Source: Krasilnikovozyma curviuscula (taxonomy: Eukaryota > Basidiomycota > Tremellomycetes > Cystofilobasidiales > Mrakiaceae). Taken from it: a stretch of DNA of 64,000 nt. The stretch covers positions 1 through 64,000 of the forward strand of contig MVAQ01000089.1 of the NCBI GenBank assembly GCA_014825775.1, in the 5' to 3' direction. This document shows positions 39,195-50,603 of the stretch, piece by piece (position 1 is the first letter of the stretch; every line of letters begins with the position of its first letter). A program made the position numbers and the translations under genes. A model generated the notes under the pieces. It ran no database searches and was not told the origin of the DNA. It saw only the letters and a list, made by a program, of their open reading frames with translations.

Positions 39195-39928
39195 CTAGTC
39201 ACGATACCGAACCCTCTTAGCATCAACCCACGCCTCTCCTCCTCCTTCAAATGAATATCCCACTGGTCCATAATCACAGTCCGCACATATGAGGAACTTC
39301 TTCTGCTTTGTTGTCGCACCTGGCACCGCCGCCGTCGTTGTCGTCGAGGAGGAAGAAGGAATGGGTCGCAGGAAACCAATATTCTCGAATCCGAAAGGAG
39401 AAGTGGAGATATACCAGTGTGCTGTTGTTTCTATTGATGGTGAGGAGGTTACCGTAGAGGGAAGGGCTTCAGCGTACTGAATGAAAGGAGAGCAGAGTAA
39501 GTAAGCGCTCAGCTTGCTGGATTCTTCTCTTCCTCCCAACCAAACCGTAGGCCAGGCTTCTCTAACAACGAAACAAAAAAAGAGAGACTCACGATTACAT
39601 CAACATCCTCTTTCTCAAACTCGACCCATTCAGAATCTCCCCCTCGCAGAATGACACATCCACACCCCTCTCTCGGACACACGATCATCTTCTGATTCTT
39701 CCCCTGCTCATCCACTAATATAGGTTTCACGTCTTCATTTTTTGCTGATGCTGTTGAGACTGGTAAGAGGGAGGCGAGGGTGCATGCTTGCGGTTTCTGG
39801 CGGGATGACTGAGAGGAGACGAGAGACTGTAACACGTCTGGTGGAATTTGAGGTACTGAGAGCAAAATGATGTCAGACGAGAGGTCATGTTGAGCGATTC
39901 CACAGTACGTACTTTGAGATTGGTCCAT
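39195..39928 (-). CDS. DSS4: MSS4/DSS4-type Rab chaperone
   Basis: Small zinc-binding protein that binds nucleotide-free Rab/Sec4 GTPases, described as a weak guanine-nucleotide exchange factor or chaperone in exocytosis. The two zinc-ligand pairs are visible: MIVCPREGCGCVIL and KKFLICADCDYGPVGY. Between them is the typical WYISTSPFGFENIGFLRPI block (family pattern F-x-FENVGFT). The first coding exon is 16 nt (39928-39913) and joins over a 57-nt intron (39912-39856) to give MDQSQIPQIPPDVLQSLV. A second intron lies inside the Val-rich region near 39595. About 190 residues, within or slightly above family length. It is followed downstream on the same strand by the mL44-like gene. Confidence 0.87.
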
Positions 39929-40309
39929 AATTGGGAAAAAGGAGGGGAAACGAGGTTGTGGGTCAAGATGAAACCTAGACGAGGCGAGGCTATGACGAGA
40001 ATGTTTTCCTTCGCCAAATCTGTCAAAAAACATTGATCTCCACCGGTTCAAGTAGAGTTTCATACACTGCTAGAAGTAACTTTTCCAGTTTCATTGACGT
40101 CTTTGACACAGAAAACTTGCGCACCGTCTTTCTGCACGAAGTTTCATAACTTGCACACAAAACGAGCTTTCTCTGAAAAGGTGCCAGCAGAAAAGATGTC
40201 CAATCTTTCGCACTTCCAACAACAATGGGTAGGCGTCGTTTCCAAAAACTCTCTAGACAATCATTCGTCCATCCTTCTCTTCTTCTCTAGGATGATCAGA
40301 TCCGCACTT

Positions 40310-41883
40310 CTATTTGGCGAAAACGAGACCGTACCCTGGTGGGAGAGCGCCCTTTCTGTCGGCCTCAATGACGGGCCAGCTAGACCCTGTCGCTTTTTGT
40401 AACGTAAGTTCGAGCTTTAATAAAGAGGTACAGTGTCAGTTCTCTTCTGTGTGAAGACATCTATGAACACCGAGACGATACCTTTGTTCCAAGAATCTTC
40501 CACGTTGACTTCTCAGCGTCCACCATATCGAAAAGAACAATTGTTTTTGTAGAACGCTTGTTTTGAGGGAGGAACAGGTCATAAGAGAGCTGTCACAACG
40601 GAACCAATATCATCAGCCGCCATTTTCCAGTAGTGACACTCATGAGAACTCACTTCCGTTGCCGTTAGCGAGACTTTTGACTTTTCTTTATCCGCGGCTT
40701 TGGCAAAGATGCTGACGTGGACCTGGGTTGGAGTCTGGTAGAAGTCCAGTCGTGAAGCGACTTGTTCCTCTTGCTCCTACAATCGTAACATCAGCGCCAA
40801 GAAGCAAACGCAACAAGGAGGTGTGTAAACATGGTGAGCAAATGACTTACAGTACTAGTCGATCCAATAAACAAGTGTCTTCCCGTCTTACATCCTGCCA
40901 GCTTCATGAACTCATCAAATTCCAACACTTTCCTCTTACAGCACGAGTAACCTTTCGAGCCCTCCCTGAAGACAGGCACACCAGGATGGTATGTACATTC
41001 ATCCGCTTTCCTCTCCTGACCAGTGTACTCGGTGCCACAAGCGCGTCGTTTGCATTTCGAGCCGAGAGGAATAGCAGCATCGGCAGGGTCTTGGTCTTCA
41101 ATGATTTCTTTGGGTGGTTCAGAAGGCGCGGCAGGTGTGATTGCGGCGGGCTTGGAAGTGCCGTAGGTTTCGACGCCATTGGTTGAAGTTGTGGGTGCTG
41201 GGGTGTTGCTGCTGGAGGAAGAGGAGGACGGTGGGGTGGGAGTGGGTTTGGTGAGGTTGGTCGTGTGGACCGACTGCAGCAACGCGAGATGTTTTGAAGC
41301 GTCAGGTATGAAGATTAATTGAAAAAAGAGTGTTTACTTACCTTTGTGCATCCCTGATCGACAACGAACAAGAAACACCCAAGATTAATAATAATAATTT
41401 TTTTTTTGGGTCATCGAACACATCCCATTATACCGCTCGAGACGTCACTTACTGGAATTTTCATGAAAGCTGGAAGGGAGCAAGAAACTTAGGTCAGACC
41501 AACAAGAGCTCAAAGAGACGGGTGTATTACTCACCATCAAATTCCATCACTGGCTTGTTAGTATCTATCCTCTCATTCGAACAGGATATCGAAGCGTGAC
41601 GAAGCAAGTAGAAAATGTCAGCCAGCAGCTAATACTTCAGGAAAAGCAACACTCCACACCTTTACAGCATGCCCAACTCTTCATTCCTTCATGGAAAAAG
41701 GGACCTTGAGGATGATACTGTTCCGAGAAACCAGTTTTTCCGTCAGCGACGTGATCAATGCAGGAGTCTGCACTCCTGCAAAAAGTGACGTAATGAATAA
41801 GATCTTACAGAGCAACAGCCTTCAGGGTTATTGTCCTCGTCGTACTTCTGGCCACAGCCCTGTCGAGTGCAAGCCAATGACAT
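40310..41883 (-). CDS. CHORD-CS domain protein (CHORDC1/RAR1-like Hsp90 co-chaperone)
   Basis: Zinc-binding co-chaperone of Hsp90, related to animal CHORDC1/melusin and plant RAR1 with Sgt1-like CS domain. CHORD 1 is CTRQGCGQKYDEDNNPEGC...YHPQGPFFHEGMKSWACC, then VMEFDAFMKIPGCTK. A Pro/Ser/Thr linker follows. CHORD 2 is KCKRRACGTEY...CTYHPGVPVFREGSKGYSCC...LEFDEFMKLAGCKTGRH. The C-terminal CS domain reads RLDFYQTPTQVHVSIFAKAADK, LSYDLFLPQNK, WKILGTK and LELTLQKATGSSWPVIE, ending LVFAK. CHORD 1 is split into tiny exons: 75, 58, 30, 17 and 12 nt, all joining in phase. Start 41883 (MSLACTRQGC) places the first zinc ligand at residue 5, as usual. In this lineage a role in protein folding is inferred from family only. 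Confidence 0.94.
41342..41353 (-). other. 12-nt micro-exon in CHORD 1 (GCTK)
   Basis: Minus-strand exon GGATGCACAAAG lies between a 99-nt intron (41452-41354) and a 65-nt intron (41341-41277). It encodes Gly-Cys-Thr-Lys, and its Cys is the conserved zinc ligand of the CHORD G-C-T motif. The next upstream exon is 17 nt (41469-41453, encoding FMKIP) and the one before 30 nt (41564-41535). Confidence 0.8.
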
Positions 41884-42349
41884 GGTTCGTTTGATTCTGT
41901 GGAAGAGAGCATCGCCAGTCAGCCTCGATGAACTGAGGAAAGAGAGAATTGATTGACAGATCTACTACAGAATATGATAGACCTTGTCTCCGGTTTAGAT
42001 TAATGGTTCCCCCTTAGACGCTCGACGTTTGAAACACCTCAGCATACCGGCGTTTCTTCTCAACTAAGGACGACTTCGTGACATTTCAGACGAATTTTCT
42101 CATCAGGCCCTCCCTTGCTTAGTTCAAGCAGAAAACAAGTGATGTATGTATTATTGATAAAGGCTTTGATTGTAGAAAGAAAGCTCAATTGTTGAAAAAC
42201 ACAATCGTGAATTTGCGTCGTGTCATCTCACAAAATATGGTCTCCCCTGTCGGCATCGTTTATCACAATCCAATAGATTTCAAAGGACTATTTCCAGGTG
42301 AACCACTCTGACAACCTTCCCTCGCAGGCCGTTCCCTCCAACAATAGGC
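41884..42349. other. Intergenic region, nothing recognised
   Basis: 466 nt between the CHORD gene start and the JmjC gene stop, both on the minus strand. Expected to contain the CHORD promoter. No gene seen. Confidence 0.4.
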
Positions 42350-43927
42350 TCAATACCAGAAACTAACTCCCCAGCCGGGCCCATCCTCTTGCCTCAAAGC
42401 ATGCCACCACCCCTTCGGCAACACAAGCATATCTCCGTCTCGGAGCACCTCCTCCACTGCATCGGGCAGCGCTTCTTCTTCGAATCGCGGGTGCGTCTGT
42501 GCGAGGTCAGCGAGCGAGGTCGTGAAGAGGGATAGAGAGGATGTGTTGGACATGAACCCTGTTGTTGTACTAGAAGAAGAAGGGTCTACAGGAGTTGAGG
42601 AGGTCGAGGAGGAGGAGGATGGGGATGGGGAAGTGAACGGATACATAGATAAATGGTGGTGAGGCGGGAAAAGCACAACGCGTTTGTGGCCAAAGACTTG
42701 AACGTAGTTGTTATAGTACGGATCCTGTCGATGCAGAAGGAGAATCAGCTGCGTCAGAAAAGTGAGAACTGCAGGAGAGGTTTGGAGACATACCGTATGG
42801 GCGGGTGAAGAGACGCCCTCACCGCCCAACCAAGTGTTGATCAACACCCCATCTTCGTTCTCCGGTGGACGGTACTCCTCTTCCTCGACCACAGGAGGTG
42901 ATGAATATACATACTCAGGCAGGGTGATACCGTCCCTCAGCTCAGGGAACTGGACGAACAAGTCGTGCTGAGCCAAGTACAACAACTCCTTCTCCACCGC
43001 GTGATCTTGGTCTTGTTGCTTCTGCGACGCAGCAGCATCAAAATTAATGATATCAAGGAATTGGGAGAAGGAGATGAGTTTCTGACCCCATCCTTCACGA
43101 GTGTAATCTCCCCCCACTTCGACAGGTACGATCCGCCCTCTACCGGCTATTTCCTCGATGTGCGCTCTCCTATTCCAGTTCTCCACAGAGATTGGTTCTA
43201 TTGCGGACCAGTTGAGGAGGGAGTTGCGGGAGCGGATGATGAAAGGCGTGTTGAGGTATCTCGACAAGTATTCTGTGATAGAAGGCGGGCGGGGGAGGAC
43301 GAGTATGTGGTTGGGAGCAACGAGGAGAGGTGTCATATCTACCGGCTGAATCTTCTGTCTCTTCGTCGCTTGCAGCGGGACGTCAGAGATGACCAGCGGC
43401 GGGAGGAAGTAGACTTGGACATGTCTGATGAGCCGGTGGACAAGACGGTTGCGACCCGGTGATTTTGCGACGATCAATGTCAAGTCTAAGCGAGCGACAA
43501 CACTCTCCCAGAAGGATGCATCTGCAGGGATCCGCTCCGGAAAGAGTTCGGCTTGAAGCAAATCTGACAAGCACCAGAGGATGGCGCTGTCAGTATATAA
43601 CCTCCTGAGATGATCGGGAACTTCAGAATAGGGTAAGGATGCGATGGAATCTCTAGCCAAGGTAAATAGTGAGGCTGGAACTGATGAGTTAGGCGTCGGT
43701 TTTGTGGAAAGGGATTTGAGGTAGGAGGAGAGGAGAGCGAGAGCAGGCGGAGACGTTCCTTTCAGAACTGTTAATGAAAAATCATGAAACAATTTCAGAA
43801 ACCTCTACATAGATTGGCGGCAACAAGGAGTCAGATTGAAGTGGGACCCACGAGCTCGTTGTTCGTCCCAGGTCTGCAGCATTTCTACCACGAAGGCCAT
43901 CGTCCCTTCGCCTTGGGTAGTCAGCAT
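42350..43927 (-). CDS. JmjC-domain oxygenase, JMJD5/KDM8-like
   Basis: Fe(II)/2-oxoglutarate-dependent oxygenase of the small JmjC group (arginyl hydroxylase or protease activity reported for animal JMJD5). The family order is visible: VPVEVGGDYTREGWGQKLISFSQFLD, LLYLAQHDLFVQFPELRDGI, INTWLGGEGVSSPAHT|DPYYNNYVQVFGHKRVVLFPP, and WWHALR near the C-terminus. Iron ligands are His and Asp of H-T-D and the later His. The H-T-D motif forms only when the 69-nt intron 42793-42725 is removed; that intron has no stop and keeps frame. At the 5' end the open frame from 43792 starts inside a likely intron. Splicing from GTGGGT (in codon after ARA R) to TTAACAG gives MAFVVEMLQTWDEQRARLLKG, so I place the start at 43927; further upstream coding exons are possible. 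Confidence 0.85.
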
Positions 43928-44398
43928 CTTGGTCCACGAAGTTTTGAGAGCAGTGCAAGCTATGCTAGCTTGGTGTTGATGCAATGTAGGGTTTGTGAAA
44001 GATCAAAATGCACCTACCAATGGCCTAAAGTGAGCGTTTGATCTCACTAAGACGACCAGAGAGATCAATCACAGTGAAACACTCACTCAGATCCAATCAC
44101 TCAGCCAGTTTCAGTTCATCTTGGATGTCTGAAAGACACTTATGCCTCCTGTTTTCTACCAGGTAGTGGCACGCCGCCACCGCACATCGCTTACCTACCT
44201 GTGTAATTTTTCTAGAAATAGAAGATTGAGCAGAGTAATAGTTATGATCCTATCTTTCCACTCGGCTTTTCCTGACATTTTCTGGTCTGACATTCGGGTT
44301 TCTCAGAATTAATCGCCCAGGTCCGGTCCTCACCATGCGGCTCCACTATACGACAGACAGCCTGGCTGCATACCGCCTCTCTCTCAGCACCAAAAACC
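43928..44398. promoter_or_regulatory. Divergent region, JmjC / serine hydrolase
   Basis: About 470 nt between outward-facing genes. In-frame protein-like sequence continues upstream of the JmjC start (for example ASIACTALKTSWTKM), so part of this region may be an additional 5' coding exon. No specific regulatory site identified. Confidence 0.35.
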
Positions 44399-46696
44399 AT
44401 GTTGGTTTTCTTCCTAGGGACAGCCCTCGTGCACGCAGCAGCAGTGCTGGCGTTCCCGAGCCAGGCTCATTTCTCAGCAAAAGCTCGCACATCCTTGCCG
44501 TACACAATCTTCTCAAACGCTCCGTCCTCAGCAACTGCGTATTTCACCCCAGCGCTGAACGACTACATAGCTTCTATTCTCGAAGAGTGGGAATCCCCTG
44601 GCCTTTCTGTTGCAATTGTCAGGAAGGATAAGTCAGTTGAGGGAGGTTGGAGAAGGTAATGTTACCCGTCGTCTCGCTCGTGTCAAGCGTCCGCACGGCT
44701 GAATAAGTGTTTACCCGTTCACTTTCCAGAGACTATGCTTCATTCGGAATCGCAACTGAAGAAACTACCAGCGACGCAGGCGCGGGAATCCTAGTCAAGT
44801 CCACGACCCCAGTGACGCCCTCGACGATGTTTGCCATCGCTTCCAACTCGAAGCTCTTCCTCAGCTGCTCCGTTGGGCTCCTGATTGAGAATAACACACT
44901 CGCAGAGAAGATTGGAAAGAAGTTGGAGTGGACAACAAAGTTGAAGGGACTAATTCCGCAATGGGGGTTGATGGACAAAGAGATGGAGGACGGCGTTTCG
45001 ATTCAAGATGCGCTCAGCCACGTGGGTTCTTCTCCTCCAAAGCCCAAGCTTTGATTTGTCTGAAGTTTCCTTTTCTGTTCTCGGTATTATAGAAAACTGG
45101 CATGCCCCGCCATGATTCCTCAGGGCAACATCGCGCGGGAGGCGTGCCTGAGATGATCTCCCTCTTGCGATACCTGAAGTCTTCTCAAGAATTTCGGTCA
45201 ACCCTCCAATACAACAACCTCATGTTCGAGACGCTCACGATTTTGCCTTCTCTTCTGCTTAACATGACGTACTACGATTTCATCCAGGAAAATATGTTCG
45301 ACAAGCTCGGCATGGCGTCGAGTACCTTTTCACCTGCGAAAGCGGAACAGATCGGTACGCTCGCAGACGGGTTTTTCCTCTCTGGAAAGAGGAAACATAA
45401 AGGTGTCAAAGGCGTTCGCAAACCGCAGCGGCCATACTTCCAGAAAGACGGCGGTGAGTCCCGCTGCTTTTCTTCCTTGACGTTGATACCTTCCTTAGTC
45501 TGAACAAAAACTTTCTCTCTCCTTTTTCTTCGTCCTGTAGAGGAGGAGATTTGGGCTGGTGCAGGAGGAGTGATTGCCTCCGCAACCGACCTGAGCGTCT
45601 GGCTCTCCATGCTGATGAACTCTGGCCGTCACCCCCTCACCAATAGCACCATCATTCCAGAAGAAGTTATCAAACGTGTCAGGAAAGGCGTTTCGGTATA
45701 CGATGGTGAACCGAAATATCCGGAAATGAGTGTCAAGGTTTATGGCATGGGACAAAGTGTTTATTCGTACAGAGGAAGGGAGATCGTAGAGCATGGTGGA
45801 AGTAATCCCGTCATAATCGTCGCTTCCTTGGTAACTCTATGATTGATGTTGAGTGTCTTTCTTTTGCGCTTCACTGTCGTCTGGGTCGTTTGCAGGGATT
45901 CAAAACACAAGTCGCCAGGTTCCCTAATGACAACCTCGGAATTATCGTGTTGAGCAACGATGATGATCATGGGAGTGTGTTACACGAGATAATCAAGTGG
46001 CGAGTGATGGAGTCTGTGCTAGGGTTGGACGATCCAGTCGACTGGAACGCTAGGTCAGTGTCTCCCCTGACAAGCTACAGTGGTGGAAAACTCTGACGCT
46101 TATAACCTCCTCCCCTTCTCAACAGATACAAAGACGCTCTGAATGATCCAACAAAGAATGGCTCTCTTTTCACTCCTCGACCCGCCAACGCAACAGTCAC
46201 GATCCCGTCGTCCCTCATCTCGGGCCAGACGTTTCACCACCCTACATATGGCTCCATCACTCCCTGCTTAGTACCGACAAACAATTTAGATGTCTCATCT
46301 CAGTCTGTGGAATGCAACATGACTCTCTCGGACCCAGCGCTTGGTCCCGTTCTTGCAGATATTGCCAACTACACGCTCACTGCCCCGTTCGCGAGCGAAC
46401 AACCACAAACATTCATTGCGCCAATAAACCAGTTCTTTTCAACACACATGCGGTTCACCCATTTCGCAGGTTCACTCTACAACGTCACCCAGCTATGGAC
46501 GAACCTGCGCCGCCGCACGGAGGAAGGGTACCCGCTGGGAGGCGAGGTCGTTCATGGACTCGACGACGATGCCGTTGCTCAGTTCTGGGAGGACGGATTT
46601 GGAATGTATGGAAATTTCTGGGGAGCTCAGGGCGATGACCATGAGGGTGTCGTCGGGACTAAGGATGGTGCGGAGGTGTGGTTTGACAAGATATAG
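44399..46696 (+). CDS. Secreted beta-lactamase-fold serine hydrolase
   Basis: Member of the beta-lactamase/class C penicillin-binding-protein fold, in fungi usually esterases or peptidases rather than lactamases. The N-terminus (MLVFFLGTALVHAAAVLAFPS) is a signal peptide. The nucleophile motif S-x-x-K appears as FAIASNSKLF, the Y-x-N motif as QYNNLMFE and the third motif as EHGGSNPGF. Other conserved blocks are LEEWESPGLSVAIV, IQDALSHRTGMPRHD, MFDKLGMASSTF and GAGGVIASATDLSVWL. After the catalytic domain there is an extra segment of about 170 residues with N-glycosylation sites and two Cys. Introns join WRR to DYASFGIA, SHRTGM, KDGEEEIWAG, NPGFKTQ and WNARYKD. The substrate cannot be inferred. 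Confidence 0.87.
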
Positions 46697-47090
46697 ATCG
46701 CACTTGGATATGGGCAGCTGCAGTCGAAGGGTTGAGTAGTGGGGTAAATTGCAATTTTTTTTTTCTTTTTGGTCCGTATATAGACGCACTGCTCTTGTTC
46801 TTCTCGTTAGATTGACGCTCGTGCCAGCTGTATTTCCATCTTGTGGCGTGTCACTCGCACCATGAATACTTCTTTTTTTCCCTCAACCAGCCAAATCAAA
46901 CACGAGGTACCAATTTATCAGTACTGATTAGCGTACTAGACTTAGCCAAGCTTGATTTGCTTATTAAGATATGATTTCCATCTCCATCTGCGATGTCGCC
47001 CCAATAGGAACGTCACTCGTACGTCGTTCAAGGCAGAGCTTAATTTCGCATGTGAGCCTCGAACGACGACCATCTGCCAACTTTCATTCA
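46697..47090 (+). other. Intergenic region, nothing recognised
   Basis: 394 nt between two plus-strand genes. Contains the hydrolase 3' UTR and the branching-enzyme promoter; a T-rich run lies at about 46755. Confidence 0.4.
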
Positions 47091-50049
47091 ATGGCTGGCA
47101 TCATTCAACAGATCCCAACAGACGGGTAAGTAATATCATTGGCCGAACGGTTGCACCTCTGTTCACTGAAACTCATCATTTTTCAGAACCGCCGTCGTGT
47201 TACAAGATCCATGGTGAGCAGCCTCTTCTCCTGTTTTCCCTTCCCTTGTTCTTTCTGGTCTTACTCTAGTGAGCTAACAAACGTTTGTGATGCTTATAGG
47301 TTAGAGCCTTACTCTGGTTCTCTTCGTGCTCGGTATGCAAATTATCTGAAATGGGTCAAGACGATTGAAGAACACGAAGATGGCATCGATAAGTTCTCAT
47401 CTGGTTGGAGAGGTCCAAAGGCAATGGTGGGTAACAATTACTTATGGATATCCTGTTCTCGTTACGTTGTTCCAAGAGGGATTATCTTGCTGACGGGCTT
47501 CACTTCCCATTTGGGCAATAAAGGGTTTCTCCACCGATCCGTCGACCAAGACCATCACCTACCGCGAGTGGGCTCCAGCAGTCAAGAAAGCAGCCTTCCT
47601 GATTGGCGACTTCAATGGATGGAACAGATCGTCTCATCCCATGACGGTCGACCCGTATGGCGTGTGGTCCATCGTCCTTCCTCCAACACAAAGCGGGGAA
47701 TATGCAATCCCACACGACTCGAAAATCAAGGTAAGTGTGCCACCTTACTCTTCTATTTTACCAGCTGAAGGGTTTTGGTTGTTGATTGGCGGGGTTTCCC
47801 ATTGTATTTTATCTTCAGATCCATCTCCATCTCAACTCGGGCGAGCAGGTTGATCGAATTCCAGCTTGGATTGAACGCATCACCCAAGACCTCTCCGTGT
47901 CGCCTGTTTACGATGCTCGTTTCTGGAACCCTCCACAACCTTACATCTTCAAACATCCCAAACCACCTGCTCCCGTTGGCGGACTGAGGATCTATGAAGC
48001 TCATGGTAAGTGGCTACTTTTCCTGTGGGGTGGACTACTATTCTCACGCCACGTCTTTTGCCTTGCAGTTGGTATCTCCACGCCTGAAGGACGTGTTGGA
48101 ACATATAAAGAATTTGAGAGAGACATGATCCCACGAATCAAAGACCTGGGTTACAACGTTATTCAAATGTCTGTCTTCATCTCCATCTACCAGCGCTAGC
48201 TTTATCAAGCTGAGACATCTTTGTGTTTTCCTTCAGGATGGCAATTCAAGAACACGCATACTATGCCTCGTTTGGGTATCAAATCAATTCCTTCTTTGCT
48301 GCTTCAAGTCGTTATGGTACGCCCGACGAGCTGAAGTCGCTCATTGACACGGCGCACGCAGCTGGCTTGACCGTCTTGCTCGACATCGTCCATAGCCATG
48401 CGAGCAAGAATGTACTTGATGGCCTCAACATGTTTGATGGAAGCGACAGTTGCTATTTCCACGAAGGCGCGATGGGTAGACATCCCCTCTGGGACAGGTG
48501 GGCTTATTTCATAAGATAGACCAATTCCCTTCTCCTTCTGAAGTCCTTGTTTGCATTTGTCTCTTCAGTCGCTTGTTCAATTACGAATCCCATGAAGTCC
48601 TCCGCTTCCTCCTCTCAAATCTGCGCTACTGGATCGAGGAGTACCACTTCGACGGCTTCCGGTTCGACGGCGTCACCTCCATGATGTACAAGCACCATGG
48701 CATCGGAACCGCCTTTTCTGGCGGCTACGGAGAGTATTTTGGAGATAGTGTCGATCAGGGTGGTGTTGGATATCTAATGCTCGCCAATTCGATGCTGCAT
48801 GCGCTATATGACGACATCATTTCCATCGCAGAGGATGTGAGTTCCATCTGCTCATTTTCCTACCTCTTTAACAAAATGTTTCTGAAGCCATTTACGTTTA
48901 CGCTTTGTGCCAGGTCTCTGGAATGCCAGCGCTCTGTCTACCCGTGCCTCTGGGAGGTGTCGGTTTCGACTACCGCCTCTCGATGGCGGTTCCTGACATG
49001 TTTATCAAGCTGCTCAAGGAGTCCAAGTCGGATTACGAATGGGATATAGGCCACATTGTGCATACTTTGACCGACAGGAGACATGGTGAGAAGAGTATCG
49101 CTTATGCGGAGAGTCACGATCAGGCGCTCGTCGGAGACAAAACAATTGCGTTCTGGTTGATGGATAAAGAGATGTGTGAGTTATGATGGCTACACTTTGC
49201 TGTTTCTCAACTGATGCATTTCTCTCTATATCACTGACAGACACCAACATGTCTGATTTGACGGAGATGACTGTCACCATCGAGCGAGGTTTGAGTCTTC
49301 ATAAACTCATCAGGTATGTTTTAAACACTCACAAAGATCTTCGCCAACATCCTTCCAATGACACCTTTTCTTTAATATTGCTAGATTGCTCGTCCACTCT
49401 CTCGGAGGCGAAGGTTACCTCAACTTCGAAGGCAACGAGTTCGGCCACCCAGAATGGCTTGATTTTCCCCGTGAAGGCAACGGCAACTCGTTTCACTATG
49501 CACGTCGTCAGTTCAACTTAACGACAGACCCTTTGTTGAGGTATAAGTACCTCAATGAGTTCGATAAGGTTATGAACTGGACAGAGGAGAAATACCAGTG
49601 GTTGATCGCTCCTCAGGTACTTTCCTCTTTTTTCCTCTCCCTTAATGATATACTCACATTTCTTTTGGTCTCGATATTACTCCAGGCTTACGTTTCTCTC
49701 AAACATGAATCCGACAAGATGATCGTCTTCGAGCGTGCGGGCTTGCTCTTCATTTTCAACCTGAACCCTACCGAGTCCTTTGTCGACTACAGAGTTGGTG
49801 TCGACGTCGCCGGGAAGTACAAGGTCGTATTGAGCTCGGATGAGAAGAGATTCGGTGGATTCGACAGGATCAGCCTGGGTGGCGAATACTTCACGACGGC
49901 GATGGAGTGGAATGGAAGAAAAAATTGGTAAGTCTCGCCTTGCCTTCTCTCTGCATGACAGGTTGTTTAAGTTACTGATGATTAACGTCAATAGGTTCCA
50001 AGTCTACACTCCAACACGAACAGCCCTCATACTTGCGAAAGCTGACTGA
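47091..50049 (+). CDS. GLC3: 1,4-alpha-glucan branching enzyme (glycogen)
   Basis: GH13 enzyme that makes alpha-1,6 branches in glycogen. CBM48 precedes the barrel ([23 protein letters not shown]). Catalytic regions are all present: region I DIVHSHAS, region [16 protein letters not shown] (nucleophile Asp), region III IAEDVSGMP (acid/base Glu, split by an intron after AED) and region [17 protein letters not shown]. Also typical are [57 protein letters not shown] and the C-terminal beta-domain [19 protein letters not shown], ending [13 protein letters not shown]. Start 47091 ([12 protein letters not shown]) is the first Met, followed by an intron and [12 protein letters not shown]. About a dozen short introns. 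Length (about 680 aa) fits fungal Glc3. Confidence 0.96.
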
Positions 50050-50603
50050 CTGGACTAACGGCACCTACGACGAATTCATCACGCAATTCATGATCCGCAA
50101 AAGTCAGAGAAGATGTAAGATAAGGAGTGAAAATCTCTTGTATTCTGAAATTAAGGTCAAAGTCTTTCTGCGTAGATACTGTATGAGTTTCTTATCTGTG
50201 ACAAACCTTTGCACTTGACTGCAAGAACCCATATGACAAGCAGGACTATGGATGATCTCAGAACATCATGGCTTATCACTCAACTAAGCTCCGACAAGAT
50301 TAGCATCCAGAGTTGGAAACCATTGCAGCAAGCGTCGAAGTTTGAACGTCTGGAGCCACCGACTTTGTCCCAATTTAGCAGAAACTTGATCTGCAACTCG
50401 TCTGCTACCTTTAACCTCCCTTATATCCCAACTTTTCTAGCCATCACCTCAACAAAGCAGAGTTTCGGTATCTTATCGATCTCCATATCCTCTTTTGTCG
50501 TTTTGGTCAGCAGGAAGGAAGGGTACAGTGCAGAAAAAAAAGACTTGATTTCGCTGTAGCTACTGGTGGTGACCTCTGTTAGAACCCATTCAATATCTTC
50601 AAG
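50050..50603 (+). other. Intergenic region, nothing recognised
   Basis: 554 nt between GLC3 and CLF1, both plus strand. An open frame at 50209-50559 lacks recognisable motifs and is probably spurious. Confidence 0.4.

Noticed and set aside
42965..43462. 165-codon plus-strand open frame antisense to the JmjC gene
   Set aside because: Mirrors the codon pattern of the opposite-strand exon; the minus-strand protein has clear family motifs.
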